A DNA stretch of 64,000 bases from Laguncularia racemosa (Eukaryota > Streptophyta > Magnoliopsida > Myrtales > Combretaceae), in contig JBBMOL010000100.1 of assembly GCA_037954665.1 (NCBI GenBank), forward strand, positions 2,294,001 to 2,358,000, in the 5' to 3' direction. Both the position numbers and the translations under genes were made by a program. The notes beneath the pieces were generated by a model. That model saw nothing but the letters and a program-made list of their open reading frames with translations. It did not search any database and was not told the DNA's origin. This document shows positions 57,861 through 64,000 of the stretch, in pieces. How positions within the stretch are numbered: position 1 is the first letter of the stretch; each line of letters starts with the position of its first letter.

Positions 57861-58550
57861 AGTCCTGGTTGGCAGTAGTAGGCAAGCAAAGTGGGTGAAG
57901 TCGTGATGGATGGACATGGCGCAAGCTAAAAGGCCTACCATGTGTGAAAGGAATAAAATCCCTATTGAAAGATTCCATTTGCTAATCTGTGTTCACACTC
58001 GAAAATGCCACCTGGGAGATTCCATTTCGTGACCTTTTCACACCTGAAGAAGAGCCTGCTTTTTGCTCATATGATTTTTCGTCGGCTTAGCGTGTCTTTG
58101 GGGGCAGTTTGCCAGTTTGGCTCACCTAATTCTGAATTACAATTTATCTACTATTATCCCCAATGACATATAAATCAGTACTTTGTAGTCTAGGCCCACA
58201 CTTAAGTCAATCCAGGTTTGAACTTGGTACTAGAATACCACACAACCACAGTACATGTACCTCAAAATGATGAAAATACCTTAACGTGTTTATTATAATT
58301 ACTTTTATATAAAGTCATTACCATCAAATATGGAACTTATATGGAGCTGAGCCGGGTCAGCGCGAGCCAAGCCGAGCTGGAAGCTGGTAGAAAAATGATT
58401 GGGACATGTCACATGGAACTCAAAAGAAGTTCTCACTTTCGGTTGGGACCAATAATCCATGTATATCCCAGAGAAGTTGGTGATAATGTCAAACAAAACC
58501 CCACTTTAAGATTAATTATTATCTGCAAGCTCAGCTGACATGTCATTTTT
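57861..58550. other. Unannotated region upstream of the PADRE gene
   Basis: Base composition is less AT-biased than the flanks. Two opposed overlapping small frames exist at 58305-58538, with no domain I recognise. The minus strand contains 'AGTTCAAACCTGG' (near 58210), a possible polymerase III B-box-like word, without a convincing A box. No gene is called. Confidence 0.35.
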
Positions 58551-58554
58551 CATC

Positions 58555-58564
58555 CTACGTGGCA
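58555..58564 (+). promoter_or_regulatory. ACGT-core (G-box/ABRE-like) element upstream of the PADRE gene
   Basis: CCTACGTGGC, an ACGT-containing bZIP-type site, about 60 bp before the TATA box. Confidence 0.5.
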
Positions 58565-58582
58565 GTGGCACCCCATTTAGGT

Positions 58583-58594
58583 TTGACTTTGACC
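58583..58594 (+). promoter_or_regulatory. Tandem W-box cores upstream of the PADRE gene
   Basis: TTGACTTTGACC gives two adjacent TTGAC cores, TTGACT (58583-58588) and TTGACC (58589-58594), the WRKY-factor recognition core, about 20 bp upstream of the TATA box. The second matches the fuller TTGAC(C/T) consensus. Binding is inference. Confidence 0.6.
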
Positions 58595-58613
58595 CCTCCT
58601 TTCTCTCTCTCCA

Positions 58614-58622
58614 TTTATATAT
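58614..58622 (+). promoter_or_regulatory. TATA box of the PADRE gene
   Basis: TTTATATAT about 130 bp before the start codon, which would leave a 5' UTR of roughly 100 bp beginning in the pyrimidine-rich stretch at about 58645-58675. Confidence 0.65.
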
Positions 58623-58748
58623 GCACCAACTCTCCCTCCGTTTTCATTCCTTTTCAATTTCTTCTTTCTCTAATTTGCAGAGACAAAACCCCTAACCCTT
58701 AAGTATATATATATATATATTCATTCCATTTATAATATCAAGCAATAT

Positions 58749-59099
58749 ATGGGGAACTGCATTAGGCATGAGTCTCCCATGCACTGGGGCGGTGACGACT
58801 GGGAAGCCACCCTGAAACCGTTATCATCATCGACAGAAGAGGAGCTCCTTGTTGGTGAGGCAAATTTAAAGCTTCCGTCGATTTCATCGGAGGAGGCTGC
58901 GTCGTCGTCGTCTTCGGTTTCGACGGAAGTGAAGATAAAGATAACGAAGAAGCAGTTGGAGGAGTTGTTAGGAGGAGTCGACGTGAAGCAGCTGTCCGTG
59001 AGTCAAGTGATAACACTGTTGATGAGCCGGCGAGGTGAGTTTGAGACGAATCAAAGAGCTTGGAGGCCTAAGTTACAAAGCATTCCCGAGAGCAGCTAG
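58749..59099 (+). CDS. PADRE (DUF4228) family small protein, 116 aa, intronless
   Basis: The N-terminus MGNCIRHESP has Gly-2 and Cys-4, the usual signal for N-myristoylation and palmitoylation, so membrane attachment is likely. A serine-rich variable region (about residues 26-60) follows. Then comes the conserved C-terminal stretch VKIKITKKQLEELLGGVDVK (about 61-80) and 'SVSQVITLLMS', the 'vKi.itk.qL..ll' helix typical of short plant DUF4228/PADRE proteins; the terminal 'WRPKLQSIPE' motif also fits that family. PADRE genes are widely reported as stress- and pathogen-responsive in plants, but the biochemical role is unknown. The start is the first ATG and is confirmed by the MGNC signature. 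Codon use is strongly third-base G/C in the conserved part, unlike the surroundings. Paired W-box cores and a G-box-like site lie upstream. Confidence 0.85.
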   Translation: MGNCIRHESPMHWGGDDWEATLKPLSSSTEEELLVGEANLKLPSISSEEAASSSSSVSTEVKIKITKKQLEELLGGVDVKQLSVSQVITLLMSRRGEFETNQRAWRPKLQSIPESS

Positions 59100-62000
59100 A
59101 TAGCTAGCTGAGGATTACTGATATTCGTCTTACCAATGAGAGCGAAAGAGAGGGTGGATTAGGTTAGATTTGATTTTTTCTTTTCTTTTTTTTTTTGGAT
59201 GAAAGATGTAAATTAATTAATGTTTTGAATTTGGAAAATACTAATGTAGTGATGTACATTATACACATAAAATCATAAAAGGAAAAAAAAAAAAGAAATT
59301 CAATGGAGTTTTTAAATTTATTTTATTTCTTTCTTTCTTTTATGGTATAGGCAGGTTTTTTTTTTTTTTTAGTGATTTAATGATAGTTATCAGGGGATGA
59401 ACCATGAATAGTTTGAATTTTTAGAAAAAAAAAATATACATATATATAGATGAGACGAGAATATAAAACAGCAAAAAAGTTATCTAAAATTTTAGATTTT
59501 TGAAGAATGATTTTAGAAATTTCTGAAGCTAGGGGCCTAAGGTGGGGGAGAAGGAAAGGTGATAAGTCTCATGAAACGTTTAATGACAGGCAACGATATA
59601 TGAATTTTGACGCTTCGTTCGTTATATTATGATCATTAGTTAAGATAAACTTATATGTATATATTAATTTTTTATTTATCTATATCTATCATTAAAAAAA
59701 CAATAAAATGACAGCATGCTTCGATAGTACCTATCTGTCATTGCTGCATGAGATACCGTCTATATTAATCAACTAGTAATCAGTCATGTTGTATGTGTTC
59801 TTAATTTCTTTCTTTTCTTTAATTTTATTTCATTTGTGAGTTTCAAAATTATAGTAGGTTCTTAAGTTTTTTTTTTTTTTTTTCTAGGCACAATTTGTAA
59901 AGAAAACACATATGGTACAATATTAGTTGTCACTATTTATGAGCTTAACATTTTTAAAAGACTTTTTTTTTTTGTAATTTTTATATACTACTTACCACCA
60001 TATATGATATATAAAAAAGAAGGAAAAAATAAAACAAAAACTTACTTTGCTTTTTCATTTAATTGTGTCGATCGTGCTATGATATTGTGAGAAAGGAAAA
60101 ATGGCCCTTGACAAAGATGGGTTTTTAATAATTCAACTTAGTTCTTAAGGATCCTTATAAAGAAGTTTAGGTTGATTCGCATCTTTGTATCTCTAATTGC
60201 CTCTTACAATTCAAAATTACTTGCTATCATAATCTTTTGAAATTATTTTACGATAAAAAAAATTGTAAAAATTATATAATAATAAATACTAAAAATATAT
60301 TAGGAAAATGCTTACCAAAAATCAAATAGTCAGAACTAATTATAAATCAAACATAAAGGGAAATTGAAGTATACCATTTGCAATATCATGCATAATATGT
60401 ATAAATTTTAAGATAAATTATAAGCATACCACTTATATTTGTTTCATGTATGTTTTTAGGTTTCTTTATTTAAAATTTAATATTAAGATCTTTAATATTC
60501 AAAAATGTGTTGTTTACCCTTATATGATCTTTTTATGCCTTTAAAAAAAGAAGAAAAAAAAAGAAAAGGAAAGAAAATAGCACTAAACAGAATAAAATAT
60601 TTAAAAACTAAAAACCAAAGAAAATGAAGGTTTTCTGTTTTCTGATTATATGTAATTTTTTCAATTTTATAATTTTTTGTTATTTTATTTGAGTAAAAAT
60701 AGTATAATAGGTAATAAATATATATGTTTTTAAACTTTAAGGATTTAACCGTTAAATTTTAAAGATATATAGAATAAATATAAAATTATTTACAATGGTT
60801 GAGAAGACTAATGCCAGCGGGCAAGCTGCCAGCTCAGGCCCACGGGCCTTGTAGGCTCTCTGAATTTAACTCGACAAAGGGAAAACCGGGAAGTAATTAT
60901 TCATCAAAATAAATAAATAAATAAAAATAAAACCGGAAAGGAAAACTGGTTTGGGAGCATGCAAAATAAACGCATCCAAAATTATAAGTCCGTAATCCAT
61001 CAAGGAAAACGTTTAAAATACCCAAATTTTGCAAATGAAAGTCATTTACAATTTCTCTCGATTATTCTCTGTTTATTTTCTTTAAATACTGTCAAGTATA
61101 ATTAATAGTTAAAAATATAAAAAAAATAATCATACGATAATAATATTATAAAGTAATTAAAAATTTTAAATAAAATCGTTTATTGATTATAAATTAATGT
61201 AAATTGAGAGAATGAAAATAAAGATAACCCATTTCCATAAAGAAATGATGTGGCAATTTTTTGGTTTTTTGCTTGTCCTTGGAAGTTAGAAATGTTGAAT
61301 AAAATGGATTTCTTGATTACATTCTAACTAAAGTATCGCAAAAAAAAAAAAAAAGAAGTGTCGAAATACATATCAAAACTTATTGGAATTTCTAATTTCA
61401 AGTGGATCTAGGGTTAAATTTGGACCTATTTTTAAAGAGTTTAGGTACTAGTTCCAAATCTAAATACATTTATAAATAAGTTTAAACGGGTTTAAGTTGT
61501 TTATCAATTATGTTAAATTCTATCTATACAAACTTTTATACAATCGTATCATATTGAGTCTAAATTGATGGGATTCAATGCCAAATTGCCAACACTACGG
61601 ATGATCTTCTTATCGGAGGTATTGAGGGAAGCTGTGCAAACATAAAAATGAAAAGCATGTAAAGGATTAATATTAAAATTTTGAAAGACCTGTTTGAACA
61701 TACATATTCTTGACAGACACATTGCATAATGATCATTATGCTAGAAAATAAGTACTGCAATTTGATTGTGTTTATTCTGGGGAAAAAATGGCCCCCAAAC
61801 AAAGTAAACTTGCAAGCCCAGTCCTTGCTTGCAGTTGAATTGAGCTTTTGGATAAACATACATCAGGCCCATCAACGGCCCACTGCTGCTCCTTTGTTCT
61901 CAGTCCCCTCAGTATCTTCTTTTTTTTTTTTTTCATGAATAAAGTTTATACATATATACGTTCATCATATGATAAAAAAAAGACTAAATATTTAGTTTCT

Positions 62001-62862
62001 CATTTTATGAAAATGCACAAAAACTTTCCAAATGTAAATTATGATTATGTATAACTATCTTTGATTTTTTTTTTTTTCAGTTTCTTTTACGGAGATAACA
62101 TTGATTTCATAATTTTGTATATCATCAAGACCTCCTTTTCTGTCTTCAATAATATAGATCCATATATATATATATAAAGAGTTATTCCTAAATTTCTTAA
62201 TAAATGATAAATAAAGAGCAAATATACGTATATGTATATCTATTAATCTGATATCTTTCATGATTTTTATGCTCCATTTTTTCTCTTTTTATTCTTATAG
62301 TGGCTTATTCTTGAGTATAATCATTATGGATCCATCACTTAACATGGGATTTATACACACACACTGAGATTGACTTAAGTCTTGACATAAAGGATTTAAC
62401 TATAAATAGTCAATTAATTTCTAGGGTAAGATTTTTTAAATCCTAAATTCAGTAACAGCACAAGTTTCTACCATATAAATATTCTCAATAGATCTACTAT
62501 TAGAATAATTTTTCATAAACTCTTTGCGAGAATCTTAATTATTAAAGAAGATTTAAGGAGATAATTTTTTTTTCTTTTTTTAAAATACTTGTTTAAAAAT
62601 TCAATCTTTCATAAATTACAATAGATAAAATTATACAATTCAACCTTCTTTATAATAATATGGTCTCCAAATAAATTTAATACTAATATAAGGAGCCTAT
62701 TTAAGGTTCTCGCTAAGGTGGACATTTCAAAGATCAAAATTCAGTGTTGATATAGTCATAAAAGAACTAAAGTAGAACGTTTTAGTGAACCTAGTTTTAA
62801 ATTTTCATGATTTTGAAATTACAATTATTATGTAATCTTTCTTATCGAGAGAGAAAAGGAAG

Positions 62863-62902
<40 letters not shown>

Positions 62903-63640
62903 AAACTATACATAAAAATAAGTGTATCTTTTATTGATTATTCTTCTTAATACATGATCATAGTTTCTCTTTTTTTCTTCTATTAAAGGCCTATTGAGTC
63001 ACAGGGCCTCGTAACTAATACATCTCTCGATGAGCCCACGTCCAAATCTATACCAATGTCCAATCATCTATGGAGCTCTTCTTCTTCTTCTTCTTATATA
63101 GCCTGACACAAAAAAAAAAAAAAGTATCAAAAGATAAACCTAATGGCAAAATATTGAAAATTTTCTAAATTTAGTTAAATACTTTAAAAAGTAAGGATTC
63201 CATCAATCTTTAGGACTATAAATCAAGCTTTATCCTTACTTTCCACTATACTCATTATTTGAATGCGATATCTCACATAAATAAAGTTTTATATAAACAA
63301 TAAATGCTATTAAAGTTGACAACTCTTTATTGGTAGATGTATAGTCTTTCAATGGATTAAGACAGTAACTAGTGGGCTTATTCAATCTGAGCTTAGAGAA
63401 GAGCTTTAAAGAGGGCAAAAAATGTCATTAGCATACAACTCCTAGCAAGCTTCTAAGATGGTTCATCTTATATTAAAAAATAAAATAAAAAATACAACCC
63501 TAAAATGTTTTCCGGCAAATAAATATACCCTAAAATTATGTGGTGATTTATTTTTTAAATAAATATATCCTAAAATAAATAATGGATTGTATTTATTTGG
63601 CAAATAAATCACCAAAGAATGAATGCCACACCACTGGCTT
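59100..63640. other. Gene-free AT-rich DNA downstream of the PADRE gene
   Basis: The first 100-200 bp must hold the 3' UTR of the PADRE gene. The rest is AT-rich with poly-A/T tracts, a GC-richer island at about 60815-60900 without a frame I recognise, and an (AT)n run at 62865-62897. Near 63470-63620 several 'aaataaatatacc' / 'ggtgatttatttt' words occur in both orientations, a weak inverted repeat of unknown origin. Confidence 0.4.
62865..62897. repeat. (AT)n microsatellite
   Basis: An AT dinucleotide run of about 16 units. Confidence 0.85.
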
Positions 63641-63714
63641 AGAGTCAAACATTTCCGCTACCCATTATTTGCACTTTTCTGACTCTGACTGCAAGCAAAC
63701 AAACACATACTTAC

Positions 63715-63810
63715 TGACATGACATGACGTGACAGCAACAAGTCTTTTCTGTTTTCTTTGGGTTTAGCTTCTTCCCATGTCCATTTGTGACACGTGGCAT
63801 CCCTATATAA
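63715..63810 (+). promoter_or_regulatory. Promoter-like cluster: TGACG/TGACA words, G-box and TATA
   Basis: TGACATGACATGACGTGACA at about 63715-63734 contains a TGACG core (TGA-type bZIP site). A perfect G-box/ABRE CACGTGGC lies at 63791-63798. CTATATAA follows at 63803-63810. This order and spacing is what a plant gene promoter reading to the right would show. No matching coding start is seen before the window ends; the first downstream ATG (near 63872) closes after five codons. A spliced 5' leader or a gene beyond the window is possible. Confidence 0.45.
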
Positions 63811-63902
63811 CACCCCTTCCAAGATAAAATGCATTGCTGGAAAAACCACCTCGTCCTCTTTACTTGCTACCGATGAAACGAAGGAATTAAAATTTTCAAC
63901 TC

Positions 63903-63930
63903 TACACATGACATGACATTGACATGACAT
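63903..63930 (+). repeat. Second TGACA-rich cluster
   Basis: 'catgacatgacattgacatg' followed by 'acataac', repeating the word seen at 63715-63734 in the same orientation about 190 bp downstream. Confidence 0.6.
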
Positions 63931-63934
63931 AACA

Positions 63935-63939
<5 letters not shown>

Positions 63940-63981
<42 letters not shown>
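63940..63981. repeat. (AT)n microsatellite at the right edge
   Basis: An AT dinucleotide run of about 20 units just before the end of the window. Confidence 0.88.
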
Positions 63982-63986
<5 letters not shown>

Positions 63987-64000
63987 GCAGGGTTGTTTTT

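Noticed and set aside
58140..58260. Possible minus-strand SINE from a B-box-like word (AGTTCAAACCTGG)
   Set aside because: No convincing A box at the right distance and no target duplication or A-rich end was found.
15959..63981. Regular direct repeats considered as CRISPR-like arrays
   Set aside because: They are (AT)n microsatellites and transposon repeats in a plant nuclear sequence, with no spacer-repeat structure.

Overview
The window is AT-rich nuclear DNA of a flowering plant, almost certainly a eudicot. The evidence is spliced genes with GT-AG introns, a P-class PPR gene, a plant-type augmin subunit, a PADRE (DUF4228) gene, many (AT)n microsatellites, and a dense load of Ty1/copia, Ty3/gypsy, LINE, SINE, MULE-type and hAT-type repeats. 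I could not identify the species. There are no operons, CRISPR arrays or recognisable tRNA/rRNA genes.

Four intact-looking protein genes are present. All are on the + strand. (1) 2866-8360: a nine-exon gene for a 182-aa NDUFA12/NDUFAF2-family (mimitin-like) mitochondrial complex I assembly factor. (2) 23711-24730: an intronless 339-aa P-class pentatricopeptide repeat protein, probably organellar. (3) 37868-46784: a 13-exon gene for AUGMIN subunit 4 (433 aa). Its long intron 9 holds a fold-back MITE and its intron 11 holds a tRNA-derived SINE. (4) 58749-59099: an intronless 116-aa MGNC-type PADRE protein whose upstream region carries paired W-box cores and an ACGT element. The genes are unrelated in function and are spread through repeats.

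The rest is layered repeat history. At 9904-15247 a decayed minus-strand gypsy element, with most of its integrase core missing, sits inside an older LINE reverse-transcriptase fragment. At 16276-18304 a 2-kb solo LTR has a perfect 5-bp target duplication. At about 24840-35222 there is a partial, exonless-start duplicate of the complex I assembly-factor gene. It has lost splice sites, gained a stop, duplicated an exon-4 segment in tandem, and then received a 6.3-kb copia element (27339-33661) in one tandem unit. The other unit preserves the empty target site. Short non-autonomous DNA transposons lie at 1565-2200, 20006-20263, about 36442-36769 and 42722-43073.

The intervals 46.8-58.5 kb and 59.1-64.0 kb are mostly gene-free AT-rich sequence. 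They contain a 0.6-kb diverged duplication (51.3/52.5 kb) and, near the right edge, a promoter-like cluster (G-box plus TATA, 63.8 kb) that may belong to a gene beyond the window.

I found no convincing novel biological system. The most informative structures are the nested insertions and the interrupted pseudogene with its internal empty-site control. All exon coordinates and repeat boundaries were read by eye; no database search or alignment program was used.
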